A stretch of DNA of 10,798 bases from Bacteroidales bacterium (GCA_017645985.1 JAGCNK010000061.1:1-10798), one strand, 5' to 3'; positions 1-8,343 are shown, counted from the first letter of the stretch. Notes: generated by a model not told the origin, from the sequence alone. A program made the numbers and translations.

Positions 1-216
1 AGTATTCGTAAGTTCGGGAAGTTCTATTTCGCAATAGTAAGTGTCTTCCTCGAAAAACCAATCATTGGGGTATACTTTAAAATCTTTTTGGATGTAAACC
101 ATTTTTCCTGCGGGACCAGCAGGACCCATAGGACCTTCAGGTCCGGTCGGACCTTCGCAACTTTGTGCTACAACAGCTATCGCCGCTATTAGCATTAATC
201 GAAATAATCTTTTCAT
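1..216 (-). CDS. collagen-like lipoprotein, N-terminal part (runs off window)
   Basis: The reading frame opens at an ATG (216-214) and stays open for 72 codons to the first base of the window, so only the N-terminus is seen. Residues 1-19 are a lipoprotein signal peptide: basic MKRLFR, then a hydrophobic stretch LMLIAAIAVVAQS, then Cys20 as the likely lipidated residue. The preceding Ala-Gln-Ser is the relaxed lipobox often met in Bacteroidetes. Directly after Cys-Glu come six Gly-X-Y triplets (residues 22-39, GPT GPE GPM GPA GPA GKM), a short collagen-like tract. A non-repetitive region rich in aromatic and acidic residues follows. It sits 10 bases after the stop of the M16 peptidase gene and is probably the next cistron of that operon. 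Export to the inner or outer membrane is inferred from the signal peptide. The role is unknown; the Gly-X-Y run may be a stiff spacer or trimerising stalk for the C-terminal domain, which lies outside the window. Confidence 0.82.
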   Translation of the reverse strand, partial: MKRLFRLMLIAAIAVVAQSCEGPTGPEGPMGPAGPAGKMVYIQKDFKVYPNDWFFEEDTYYCEIELPELTNT

Positions 217-226
217 ACTGTGTTAA

Positions 227-3127
227 TTATTTAGTAAGTTTATAAATTTGGTTAAATATCTCTGAATTAGCGTTAATTCTCTCTTCGCCGCCGTATACGC
301 ACACGCTTCCGCGCTCTTGGAACTCCCGCAGAATAGCCACAGACCGTTTGATGTCGTCGATGGTGGTGTTCAGTATCTCGTCGCGGGTCTTCTGAATCTT
401 GGCAATGGTGCGGCCAGTCAGGTAACGACCCAGAGCCGTGTTGGTGCGCTGCGACACTGTCATAGGTTGGTCGATATTCGATATTGTGCCTATGATGTAT
501 TTCAACATTTCGTCGGGCTCGATGTCTAACTGCTCAACAAACTGAGCCACATTGTTGTATACGTTCAATGTCTCCGAAAGGTTCGGGTCGCGGTAGCTTG
601 AAAAATTGATGCTGCCGTCGAAGGCTATCTGGGCAAAACATCCGTAAGCTCCTCCCCTAACCCTGATGGCATTGTGCAAGTAGTTGAGCGACAATATTTT
701 GTTGAGAACGTTTACAGAGCCAGTCCATTTGAAGTCAGACTTGTTGAAGTTGTACGACTTGATAACGTACTGCACCTTGCTCGATCCTGTGAACGCCTCG
801 TTTCTGGGTGTCGGGTTGAGCGGCCACTCAGGCCATTTCTGCTCTTGCGACGGCAGTTTTTGGAACACTTGGTCGTAGAGGGCGAGCATTTTTTCACGGT
901 CAGACTTTTCGCAGGCAATCACCATTTTCAGGTGGTTGCGGTTAACCAATGTCTTGTATGTGTTTTGGAGGTTTTCGATAAGGCTGTCGGCCTTGGCGTC
1001 GAAGTTCTCGTTGAGGTCTTTGATAAAATAGAAATACTCAATGCCTTCCACAAACTCGTTGATATACATACTCTTGTCGTAATACGAGTCGGCACGGTTG
1101 CGAACCAGCGAGTATGGCGATGCCGATGCCTCCGATTCAAGCTGCGACGCTATACGTGTAACCATTTCCTTGATGCGGCGACGGTCGGTAAAGAGAGTGC
1201 GCAGAGCGGTCTCCTCTATCAGCGAGATAGCCTTTTCGGCGTTTTCGATGAGGGCCTTGGTAGAGAAACAGAACTTCGGGAAGCACTCTTTCTCGCCATC
1301 CTTGACTGTGGAGTATACGCTGAAAGTGGTCGAGAATCCGCCTGTGAAGGTCTTGAACATAGTGTCGAGAGCCTCGTATTGATAGTTCTCGGTGTCGAGC
1401 TTGCCGATAAGTTCGCCCAAAAGTGCGAGATACGGCAGCTGCGAAAATTCCAGAGTGCGAGCCTCGAACATAAAGTTGCAGTACACAATGCCGTTGGTGG
1501 CGTCGGTACGGCTGATGATTTCGGCGTTTTCGCGGGGGATAACCTCGATGGGCAGATCCTCGGCGTTGGGATTGAGGTCCTCACGGCTGAGCGTGGGTAT
1601 GCATTTAAGCTGTTCGGGGGTCTCCTCGGCGTTTTGAAACTCGTCTAACTCCTTGGTGTCGCGGATAAGCTGGTCGATTTGCTCATCTGTTAGAGAGTTT
1701 TTGTAATCTGCTAAATACTTGGCAGTCTTAGCCTCGGCCTCCTCCTCCATTCCAGCCTTGGGAGCGAGAGTGGTGAGCAGCGAGTGAGGATTGTCGATGA
1801 AATATTTCTTGATGATATCTTCGAGATAGCCGTGCTCAATGTCTTTTTTCAACTGCGCCAGCACGTCGGGAATTTCGAGATACTTGATGGCGTCGTCATC
1901 GTAGAGCCACGGCATAATGAGTTCAAAAAGCAGCTTGATACCCTTTTGTGCGTCGTTGCCCTCGCGGATTCCGAACTCGCGGCGGTTGACTACTGCGGTT
2001 ACGGTTTCGCGGTCGATGCCGTTTGTAACCACGTCTTGCAGTGTGTCGTAAACCAATTTTTTGAATTTTTCGCCGTCGGCAGCGTTGCATTGGTGAGCCG
2101 TGAAAGTGAATACAGGCTGCTGCGAGTTTTCAAACGAAGCGTCGATGTCGCTACCCAATCCTGAATTTTGGAAAGCCTTTCTTATTGCTCCAGATTCTTG
2201 GTATACAAGCACATCGGCGAGAATGTCGATAGCAAGGCACAGCTCGGTGTCGGTGTTGAGACCAGTTACGAAACTGAGCGACAGATATGATTCAGATGCG
2301 GGATCTGTTCCCTCGGCGGCAGGATAGAATGCTGAAATAGCCTTGGGAGCGGCAAACGGTTTTTGCAAAGGAATGCTGTAATCATTGCCATATATCTGAT
2401 ATTTCGACAGATAGTCACGGTCTAAGATTTCAAGCTCCTTGTCTAAATCGGCGTCGCCGTAGAAATATACGTAAGCGTTTTCGGGATGGTAGTATTTTTT
2501 GTGAAACTCGATAAACTTCTCTTGCGTAAGTTTGGTAATTTCAGGAGGATAGCCGCCTGAGCATTTGCCGTATCCGTTGTCGGGAAAAAGAGTCTGACAA
2601 ATACGGTAGTCGAGTTCGCGCATAGGATCGCTGAAAAATCCCTTCATCTCGTTGTACACCACGCCAGTGAAAGCCGGCTGCTCGTCGCGAGAGTTGAGCA
2701 TAATGCGCCATCCCTCCTGTTTCATAATGCGTGGGTCGCTGTAAATCAACGGGTTGAATACAGCATCCAAATACACGTCCATCAGGTTGAAATAATCCTT
2801 TTCGCAAATGCTTGCCACGGGATACATCGTAAGCTCGCCGCCTGTCATAGCGTTAAGAAACGTTGACAGCGAACCCTTTAGCAGCTGGTCGAAAGGACTT
2901 TTGACCGGATATTTTTTTGAGCCGTTGAGCACAGAATGCTCCATAATGTGCGGAGTGCCGCAGTCGTTGTCGGGCTGTGTCTTAAATGTGATGCAGAAAG
3001 TCTTGTTCTTGTCGCTGTTGGCTATCTTCACAACCCTTGCGCCGCTTTTTTTGTGGCGGAGCAGATATATGTCGGCGTCGGCGTATTTTACAAAACGCTT
3101 GTCGATCAGTTCGTAATTATTGTTCAT
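227..3127 (-). CDS. M16C family zinc metallopeptidase (presequence protease PreP/Cym1-like)
   Basis: This 966-residue protein has the size and layout of single-chain M16C peptidases (PreP, Cym1), which enclose and cut unfolded peptides of up to several tens of residues. The inverted zinc motif HxxEH is HIMEH at residues 60-64: His60 and His64 bind zinc and Glu63 is the catalytic base. The third ligand is probably Glu160 in VVYNEMKG, about 96 residues on as in PreP. Family landmarks follow: SGGYPPEI and FHKKYYHP in the N-terminal half, and in the inactive C-terminal half RGGAYG (about 824-829), whose Arg and Tyr help hold substrate, then SSYRDPN. There is no signal peptide or membrane segment, so it should act in the cytosol. 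The ATG (3127-3125) lies 3 bases after the stop of the phosphohexomutase gene, implying translational coupling. Family assignment is firm. The natural substrates are unknown; degradation of cleaved signal peptides or imported peptides is an inference. Confidence 0.93.
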   Translation of the reverse strand: MNNNYELIDKRFVKYADADIYLLRHKKSGARVVKIANSDKNKTFCITFKTQPDNDCGTPHIMEHSVLNGSKKYPVKSPFDQLLKGSLSTFLNAMTGGELTMYPVASICEKDYFNLMDVYLDAVFNPLIYSDPRIMKQEGWRIMLNSRDEQPAFTGVVYNEMKGFFSDPMRELDYRICQTLFPDNGYGKCSGGYPPEITKLTQEKFIEFHKKYYHPENAYVYFYGDADLDKELEILDRDYLSKYQIYGNDYSIPLQKPFAAPKAISAFYPAAEGTDPASESYLSLSFVTGLNTDTELCLAIDILADVLVYQESGAIRKAFQNSGLGSDIDASFENSQQPVFTFTAHQCNAADGEKFKKLVYDTLQDVVTNGIDRETVTAVVNRREFGIREGNDAQKGIKLLFELIMPWLYDDDAIKYLEIPDVLAQLKKDIEHGYLEDIIKKYFIDNPHSLLTTLAPKAGMEEEAEAKTAKYLADYKNSLTDEQIDQLIRDTKELDEFQNAEETPEQLKCIPTLSREDLNPNAEDLPIEVIPRENAEIISRTDATNGIVYCNFMFEARTLEFSQLPYLALLGELIGKLDTENYQYEALDTMFKTFTGGFSTTFSVYSTVKDGEKECFPKFCFSTKALIENAEKAISLIEETALRTLFTDRRRIKEMVTRIASQLESEASASPYSLVRNRADSYYDKSMYINEFVEGIEYFYFIKDLNENFDAKADSLIENLQNTYKTLVNRNHLKMVIACEKSDREKMLALYDQVFQKLPSQEQKWPEWPLNPTPRNEAFTGSSKVQYVIKSYNFNKSDFKWTGSVNVLNKILSLNYLHNAIRVRGGAYGCFAQIAFDGSINFSSYRDPNLSETLNVYNNVAQFVEQLDIEPDEMLKYIIGTISNIDQPMTVSQRTNTALGRYLTGRTIAKIQKTRDEILNTTIDDIKRSVAILREFQERGSVCVYGGEERINANSEIFNQIYKLTK

Positions 3128-3130
3128 TAT

Positions 3131-4474
3131 TTATTGGTTTTGAATAAGTTTGGTTATTTCGGCCACCTTCTCGTCGAGCAGTTGCTTGGTCTTTGCCTCG
3201 CACAACAAGCGGAGATAAGGTTCGGTGTTGCTCTTGCGGATGTTGAGCCACCAGTCGTCGTATTCCAAACGGTATCCGTCGAAATCTAAAAATACATTGG
3301 GTTCTTTTTGTGACACATAGAATTTTCTTACACGCTCCATAGCGCCGTCCTTGTCCTCGATTTTGAAATTGATCTCGCCCGAATTGTCGTAACGGCGGAT
3401 TTCGTCAACAAGGTCGGCAAATGTGCGTCCCTCTTTCTTAACCTTGGCTGCCACCTGCAACATTATGCTGCCTGCGAGAACGCCGCTGTCTGAGAAAAAG
3501 AAGTCGCGGAAATAGTAGTGTCCAGCGTATTCGCCGCCGTACAATCCGTTGATTTCGCGGAGCTTGGGAGCAGCGTTGGCACGTCCTACCTTCCAGATAT
3601 ATGTCTCTGCGCCGAACTTGGCGAGATACTCTTTTACCGAGTTGGATGTGCGGATGTCTTCGATTACGAGTCCCGACTGATGCTTTTCTTCAAAGAAATA
3701 GCGTCCCATAGCGGCGATGATCAAGTCCGGCGGAACGTGTCTTCCCTTGTTGTCGACAAACACCACGCGGTCGGCGTCGCCGTCGAACACAACACCGAGA
3801 TCCAAACCGTTGTCTTTTACAAAGTTCTGCATCTGCACGGTGTTTTTGGGCAGCAGCGGATTGGGCTCGTGACAGGGGAAATTGCCGTCGAGAGTCTCGT
3901 TAATATATAAAGGTGCGTTGCCCCAGATGTCTTTGGCAATGATAGCGCCAGCACCGTTTGAGCAGTCAACGCCTATTTTTAATCCGTCTAATCCGGCAAA
4001 ATATTTCTTCTGAAAATTGATATAGTCAGACTTGATGTCTTTTGGAATAACTTTTCCCTTTGTGGCAACAGGGGTAACCTGCTTAGTGGTGGCAAGTTCG
4101 AGAAGAATCTCGAGACCAGTGCCGAGACCCACCGGCAGAGCGTTTTCGCGTGAGATTTTCAGTCCGTTGTACTCTTTGGGATTGTGGCTTGCGGTAATCT
4201 GCACACCGGCTTTGAAACCGTAGTTGGCAGTGCCGAAATATACCATCGGAGTGGTGGCGAGACCAATATCGTAAACATCCGCGCCCGCATCGGTGATACC
4301 ACGGAGCAGAGCCTCGTGAATTTCGGGCGACGAGTTGCGGCCGTCGCGACCTACTATTATCTTGTCAGTCTTCAACAATTCAGGTATAAAGAAACCTATC
4401 TTGTAAACGTCGTCGCTGTTGAAATCCTTGTTCCAAATGCCGCGAATGTCGTATGCGTGAAATGCGTTTTTCAT
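3131..4474 (-). CDS. phosphomannomutase/phosphoglucomutase (alpha-D-phosphohexomutase)
   Basis: This 447-residue enzyme belongs to the PMM/PGM (AlgC/ManB-like) branch of the alpha-D-phosphohexomutases. These interconvert mannose-6-P/mannose-1-P and glucose-6-P/glucose-1-P through a phosphoserine. All four active-site loops are present: TASHNPK at 94-100 with the phospho-acceptor Ser96; the magnesium loop DGDADR at 231-236; the sugar-specificity loop GEYAGH at 314-319 (usually GEMSGH); and the phosphate-binding loop RKSNTEPYLR at 413-422. An N-terminal VGRDGR (41-46) also fits. The protein is full length and cytosolic. Its ATG lies 21 bases after the exonuclease-galactokinase stop and its own stop is 3 bases before the M16 peptidase start, so it is an internal operon gene. 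It could supply mannose-1-P for GDP-mannose or glucose-1-P for UDP-glucose. Substrate preference cannot be settled from the motifs, so no gene symbol is given. Confidence 0.95.
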   Translation of the reverse strand: MKNAFHAYDIRGIWNKDFNSDDVYKIGFFIPELLKTDKIIVGRDGRNSSPEIHEALLRGITDAGADVYDIGLATTPMVYFGTANYGFKAGVQITASHNPKEYNGLKISRENALPVGLGTGLEILLELATTKQVTPVATKGKVIPKDIKSDYINFQKKYFAGLDGLKIGVDCSNGAGAIIAKDIWGNAPLYINETLDGNFPCHEPNPLLPKNTVQMQNFVKDNGLDLGVVFDGDADRVVFVDNKGRHVPPDLIIAAMGRYFFEEKHQSGLVIEDIRTSNSVKEYLAKFGAETYIWKVGRANAAPKLREINGLYGGEYAGHYYFRDFFFSDSGVLAGSIMLQVAAKVKKEGRTFADLVDEIRRYDNSGEINFKIEDKDGAMERVRKFYVSQKEPNVFLDFDGYRLEYDDWWLNIRKSNTEPYLRLLCEAKTKQLLDEKVAEITKLIQNQ

Positions 4475-4495
4475 AAATACTTAGTTTAAAATGGT

Positions 4496-6238
4496 TTATA
4501 CTGATTCAACTCCGTTTTCGGCAACAGCCTGATAAAACTGCGGGTCGATATTGAATTCTTTGTTGTAAGCCTTGGCTATGGTCTTTTTGTATTCGTCCAC
4601 CTTGTCGGCTTTTACCAGGCTGATGGTGCATCCGCCGAAACCTCCGCCCATCATACGCGAACCGAGAACGTAATCCATTGATTCTGTCTGTTTTACAAGA
4701 AAATCAAGTTCCTTGCAGCTCACTTCGTACATCTGGCTGAGTCCGTAGTGGCTTTGGTAGATGAGTTGTCCGAACTCGCTGATTTCGCCGCTGTTGAGAT
4801 GTTCGCACGCCAGGGTTACACGTTGGTTCTCCTCTATTACAAAACGGCAGCGGCGGTATATGGTTTCGGATATTGAATTCTTTATTTCGTCGAGCATTTC
4901 TAAGGTACAGTCGCGCAGAGAGTTAACCTCGTTGTAAAGTTTCTTCACTGCCGCCACTCCGCTCTCCACCTCGCTGCGGCGTTTGTTGTATTCGCTCGAA
5001 GCCAAAGAGTGTTTCACCATAGTGTTGGTGAGGATAAACACGTAGCCCTTGATGTCGGCGTTGGCGTATTCGTGACGCAACGAGCGGCAGTCGAGCTTGA
5101 TGCACTTGCCCGTTTTGCCAAAGATGCTGGCGTACTGGTCCATAATGCCGCATTTTACTCCCACATATTCGTGCTCGCTCTGCTGACCTATCTGAGCCAT
5201 CTCCAAAGGTTCGATGTCGAGACCGTTGAGCTTTGATATTCCGAACGCCAGTCCGCTCTCCAACGCAGCCGACGACGACATTCCCGAACCAACCGGTATG
5301 TCTCCGCCAAACACGCAGTTGAATCCTGATATCTTGTAGCCACGCTGCTGGATAATCCTTGTTACGCCAAACAGATACGAAGCCCATTGAAGGTCAGGCT
5401 TTTGTGTGTTGCTCAGGTCAAACTCGTATTCCTTCTCGAAGTCGGTGGAATAGAGTTTCACCTTGGTGTCGTTGCGGCGGCCGATGGCAAAGTAGATGGC
5501 TGCCGGCACTGCCGCGGGAAGCACAAAACCTTCGTTGTAGTCGGTGTGTTCGCCAATTATGTTGATACGTCCCGGAGCCCGTACGGTGATTTTTTCGCCG
5601 CCGAACATTTCGTCGTAGGTTTTGGCGATGGAGTTCAAAAGGGTGAAGTTCATTTTGTTGCGGTGTTTGATAAGTTCGTTGTAAATTAGCAGTCCCGACC
5701 AGGCATCGGTGGCTCCGTATATTTTTTGTTTCTGGGTGAGGTTGTCCGACTCCCAGTTCGACAGCTGCTGTGCCTTGGAAATCCTGTATCCGAGCACTAT
5801 GCCGTTGAGCTTTTTCAGACCTGCCGCCTCAATGCCAAATTGTTTTACAAAGTCCTGAAGCTCCACAAATCCGCCGGGGGTGAAGTTGCAATGCTTTTGA
5901 AGACCCTTGATGTCGTCGCGAATTGCAACACCTATCTTTTTTATTTTCTTGTCGGCGAGAAAGTCCGCCACCTTTTGCGGAAGACCTATGCGGCAGGTGC
6001 GGAAAAGAAACGCCTTTTCCTTGGTAGAAAGCTGTAAGAGCGCCACGCCGTTCATCCTGCCCTTGCGAAACGAAGGACGGGTTTCGGTGTCGAACCCGAT
6101 TTCGCTGTGCGACGACAGGTATTTGATGGCGGAATCTACTTTGTAAAGGTTGTCGACGACGATTATTTCGCCCTCGAAAGCCTTGATTGGCAGCCTGTTG
6201 AGTTGCTCGTTGCTTATGGTACTGAAAAATCTCTTCAC
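4496..6238 (-). CDS. galK: fusion of DEDDy 3'-5' exonuclease (WRN/RNase D-like) and galactokinase GalK
   Basis: One continuous 580-codon frame encodes two complete enzymes. Residues 1-195 are a DEDDy 3'-5' exonuclease: exo I is FDTET with Asp50 and Glu52, exo II is GVAIRDDIKGL with Asp109 as the likely metal ligand, and exo III is YGATD with Tyr174 and Asp178. Residues 196-580 (385 residues, a normal GalK length) are a GHMP-family galactokinase, which phosphorylates galactose to galactose-1-phosphate with ATP. The GalK signature RAPGRINIIGEHTDY spans 220-234 (Arg224, Glu230 and Asp233 contact substrate). The ATP loop GGDIPVGSGMSSSAAL is at 311-326, the catalytic Asp367 lies in GIMDQY, and motif 3 GSRMMGGGFGG is at 526-536. 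The start is a GTG (6238-6236), the first start codon after an in-frame TAA; the first in-frame ATG (Met62) would remove exo I. The gene begins 5 bases after the oligopeptidase B stop. Each domain call is firm. Whether the product stays one polypeptide, and why the two are joined, is unknown. Confidence 0.93.
   Translation of the reverse strand: MKRFFSTISNEQLNRLPIKAFEGEIIVVDNLYKVDSAIKYLSSHSEIGFDTETRPSFRKGRMNGVALLQLSTKEKAFLFRTCRIGLPQKVADFLADKKIKKIGVAIRDDIKGLQKHCNFTPGGFVELQDFVKQFGIEAAGLKKLNGIVLGYRISKAQQLSNWESDNLTQKQKIYGATDAWSGLLIYNELIKHRNKMNFTLLNSIAKTYDEMFGGEKITVRAPGRINIIGEHTDYNEGFVLPAAVPAAIYFAIGRRNDTKVKLYSTDFEKEYEFDLSNTQKPDLQWASYLFGVTRIIQQRGYKISGFNCVFGGDIPVGSGMSSSAALESGLAFGISKLNGLDIEPLEMAQIGQQSEHEYVGVKCGIMDQYASIFGKTGKCIKLDCRSLRHEYANADIKGYVFILTNTMVKHSLASSEYNKRRSEVESGVAAVKKLYNEVNSLRDCTLEMLDEIKNSISETIYRRCRFVIEENQRVTLACEHLNSGEISEFGQLIYQSHYGLSQMYEVSCKELDFLVKQTESMDYVLGSRMMGGGFGGCTISLVKADKVDEYKKTIAKAYNKEFNIDPQFYQAVAENGVESV
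5651..5653 (-). other. domain junction and possible internal GalK start codon
   Basis: This ATG encodes Met196 of the fusion, at the exact place where a stand-alone galactokinase would start. The peptide across the join is ELIKHRNK followed by MNFTLLNSIAK. The last exonuclease helix (after the YGATD motif) runs into the first GalK residues with no linker. The ten bases before the ATG are A-rich (GCAACAAA precedes it), which suits Bacteroidetes initiation, where no Shine-Dalgarno sequence is needed. Independent initiation of GalK here is possible but unproven. Confidence 0.35.
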
Positions 6239-6243
6239 TGTGT

Positions 6244-8343
6244 TTATTCTTTAAATCCTGCCTGTGATAAAATGAAAGCGAAAATCATCGCTGTTTCTTT
6301 ATAGCGGCTGTAACGTCCCGACGCACCGCTGTGTCCTGCCTTCATATTGGTGTTGAGGTAGAGCGGATTGTTGTCGGTTTTTAACTCGCGGAGTTTTGCG
6401 GTCCATTTTACCGGTTCCCAAAACTGCACTTGCGAATCGTGCAGACCCGTGGTCACAAGCATTGCGGGATAGTCCTGTTCTTTCACGTTGTCGTATGGCG
6501 AATACGACAGCATATATTCGTAATACTCTTTTTCGTTGGGATTGCCCCACTCGTCGTACTCGCCTGTGGTGAGGGGAATCGAGGGGTCGAGCATAGTGTT
6601 GATGACATCCACAAACGGCACTTCGGCTATGATAGCCTTGTAAAGTTCGGGATTGGTGTTGGCAATTACGCCCATCAGCAGTCCGCCTGCGCTTCCGCCG
6701 TTGGCAAAAAGATGGTCGGGCGAAGTATAGTGCTCGTTGATAAGGTATTGGCTAACGTCAACAAAGTCGTTGAAAGTGTTTTTCTTTTTGAGCAGACGGC
6801 CGTTTTCGTACCATTCGTAGCCGAGTTCGCTGCCGCCGCGCACGTGAGCCACTGCGTAGATGAAGCCGCGGTCAACAAGGCTGAAGATTGAGCGGTAGTA
6901 GCTGTCCTCCTCGCACACGCCATAAGATCCGTAGGCATAGAGCAGAAGGTTGTTTTCGTTCTGCAAGTTGATGCCCTTCTGGTAGAGGATGGTAACGGGA
7001 ATGTCCACATTGTCGCGCGATTTCACATAGAGGCGTTTGAGCTCGTACTTAGATTTGTCGTAACCAGGCACTTGAGCCTCTTTCAACACCTTTTTCTCCT
7101 TGGTTTGCATATTGTATTCGATAACCGAGGCGGGCGTTGTAAACGACGAGTAAATATAGCGGAGGTTGTCGGTGGCGGCTTCGGGATTCTCGTCGAGAAT
7201 AACGTCGTACGACTCCTCGCCGAAGTTCACAAAGTGGCTTTCATGTGTCTTAAGGTTGACAACCTCGTAAACAGTGAGTCCGTTTTTGCGTTCCTCGATA
7301 ACGATGAAATTGTCAAAGACCTCAAAGTCAGTGATATATACATTAGGATCGTGCTGCTTGAAAATTGTGAACGACTCGGGGGTGGGTGTTTCCGACGACA
7401 TTATGCAGAAGTTTTTGCCGTATTCGTTGGTGCGCATCCAAAAGCGTCCAGCACCGTGCTCCAGATAGTACTCTGTGCCAGGATTGCGTTTGCGGAAAAT
7501 CTTGAAATCGGCATCGGGTGTCGACGAGTCTAAATACCTGACCTCAGTGGTGTTGGTGCTGAAATGTGTGAGAAACAGATATTTGCCCGACTTGCTTTTG
7601 TCGAGCTGCAGCTCGTAAGTGTCGTCGTCTTCGTAAAAGAGCTCCTCGTCGGACTTTGTGTGCTGGTTTACAACGTGTTTAAACAATTTGAAACTGCGGA
7701 GTGTAACCGGGTCGATGGCTATGTAAAAAAGCTTTTCGGAATTGGCCGAAAATTCCATCTGACCGTCGGTGTCGGGAATAAGGTCGGTGAGATGACGGCG
7801 TCCGCTGATGCTCTTGATGTTGATTTCGTACTTGCGGCGCGATATGGTGTCGAGAGCATAGGCAAGCACATCATTGTCGGGACTAACCACCAGATTGTCA
7901 ACGTCGACGTAGGAGAATTTCTTAGCTATTTCGTTTACATTCAGCAGTATCTCCTCTGCCGAATCGGGATGCTGGCGGCGGCAGTATATTTCGTATTCCT
8001 GGTCTTTTTCGTAACGGATGTTGTAGTAATAGCCGTTTTCAAAATAGGGAACAGTGTTGTCGTCTTCCACTATGCGGCCGATGAGCTCGTCGTAAACTTT
8101 GTTGATTAACTTTTGGTAAGGTTTTTTGAAATTCTTGTCCAGATAGTCGTTCTCAGCCTTGATGTAGGCCATTACCTCGGGGTCTTTGCGGTTGTTCATC
8201 CAATAGTAGTTGTCGGTGCGATGGTTGCCAAACTCCTCAAACTCAGATGGATTTTTGGCTGCCTCAGGCGTGTTGCGCTGAAACATGCTGCATGAACTTG
8301 TCATTATTAACAATATAATTTGAAATAAAAAGATGCGTTTCAT
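6244..8343 (-). CDS. ptrB: oligopeptidase B (S9A prolyl oligopeptidase family), lipoprotein
   Basis: This 699-residue serine peptidase has the two-domain S9A layout: a beta-propeller over roughly residues 85-420 that gates access, then an alpha/beta-hydrolase domain. The nucleophile is Ser551 in GGSAGG (549-554), with Asp636 in TGLHDSQV and His671 in AGHSGASG. The Ser-Asp and Ser-His spacings (85 and 120) equal those of E. coli oligopeptidase B (Ser532, Asp617, His652, from memory). YAYGSYG (469-475) holds the oxyanion Tyr. The block TTGEYDEWGNP (592-602) is typical of oligopeptidase B, which cuts short peptides after Arg or Lys. Unlike the cytosolic enterobacterial enzyme, this one starts with a lipoprotein signal: MKRIF, a hydrophobic stretch, then MTSSC with Cys18, so it should be exported and membrane-anchored. 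It is the first gene of the five-gene operon, about 70 bases downstream of a Bacteroidetes-type promoter. Export is inferred from sequence; the family call is firm. Confidence 0.94.
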   Translation of the reverse strand: MKRIFLFQIILLIMTSSCSMFQRNTPEAAKNPSEFEEFGNHRTDNYYWMNNRKDPEVMAYIKAENDYLDKNFKKPYQKLINKVYDELIGRIVEDDNTVPYFENGYYYNIRYEKDQEYEIYCRRQHPDSAEEILLNVNEIAKKFSYVDVDNLVVSPDNDVLAYALDTISRRKYEINIKSISGRRHLTDLIPDTDGQMEFSANSEKLFYIAIDPVTLRSFKLFKHVVNQHTKSDEELFYEDDDTYELQLDKSKSGKYLFLTHFSTNTTEVRYLDSSTPDADFKIFRKRNPGTEYYLEHGAGRFWMRTNEYGKNFCIMSSETPTPESFTIFKQHDPNVYITDFEVFDNFIVIEERKNGLTVYEVVNLKTHESHFVNFGEESYDVILDENPEAATDNLRYIYSSFTTPASVIEYNMQTKEKKVLKEAQVPGYDKSKYELKRLYVKSRDNVDIPVTILYQKGINLQNENNLLLYAYGSYGVCEEDSYYRSIFSLVDRGFIYAVAHVRGGSELGYEWYENGRLLKKKNTFNDFVDVSQYLINEHYTSPDHLFANGGSAGGLLMGVIANTNPELYKAIIAEVPFVDVINTMLDPSIPLTTGEYDEWGNPNEKEYYEYMLSYSPYDNVKEQDYPAMLVTTGLHDSQVQFWEPVKWTAKLRELKTDNNPLYLNTNMKAGHSGASGRYSRYKETAMIFAFILSQAGFKE

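Noticed and set aside
674..1648. A 324-codon open frame on the plus strand
   Set aside because: It lies entirely antisense to the M16C peptidase, has no recognisable domain and reads like the complement of a codon-biased gene, rich in Val, Leu and Arg.
3131..4474. Recent duplication of the two phosphohexomutases
   Set aside because: They differ in length (447 against 576 residues) and in three of four active-site loops, so they are ancient paralogues.
5640..5700. A hidden stop or frameshift making separate exonuclease and galK genes
   Set aside because: I retranslated the junction from the bases: LIYNELIKHRNKMNFT is continuous in one frame with no stop. Only a sequencing error could split it.
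7564..8109. A 181-codon open frame on the plus strand
   Set aside because: It is antisense to oligopeptidase B, whose frame is fully supported by catalytic motifs. The Val-rich composition is typical of a shadow frame.
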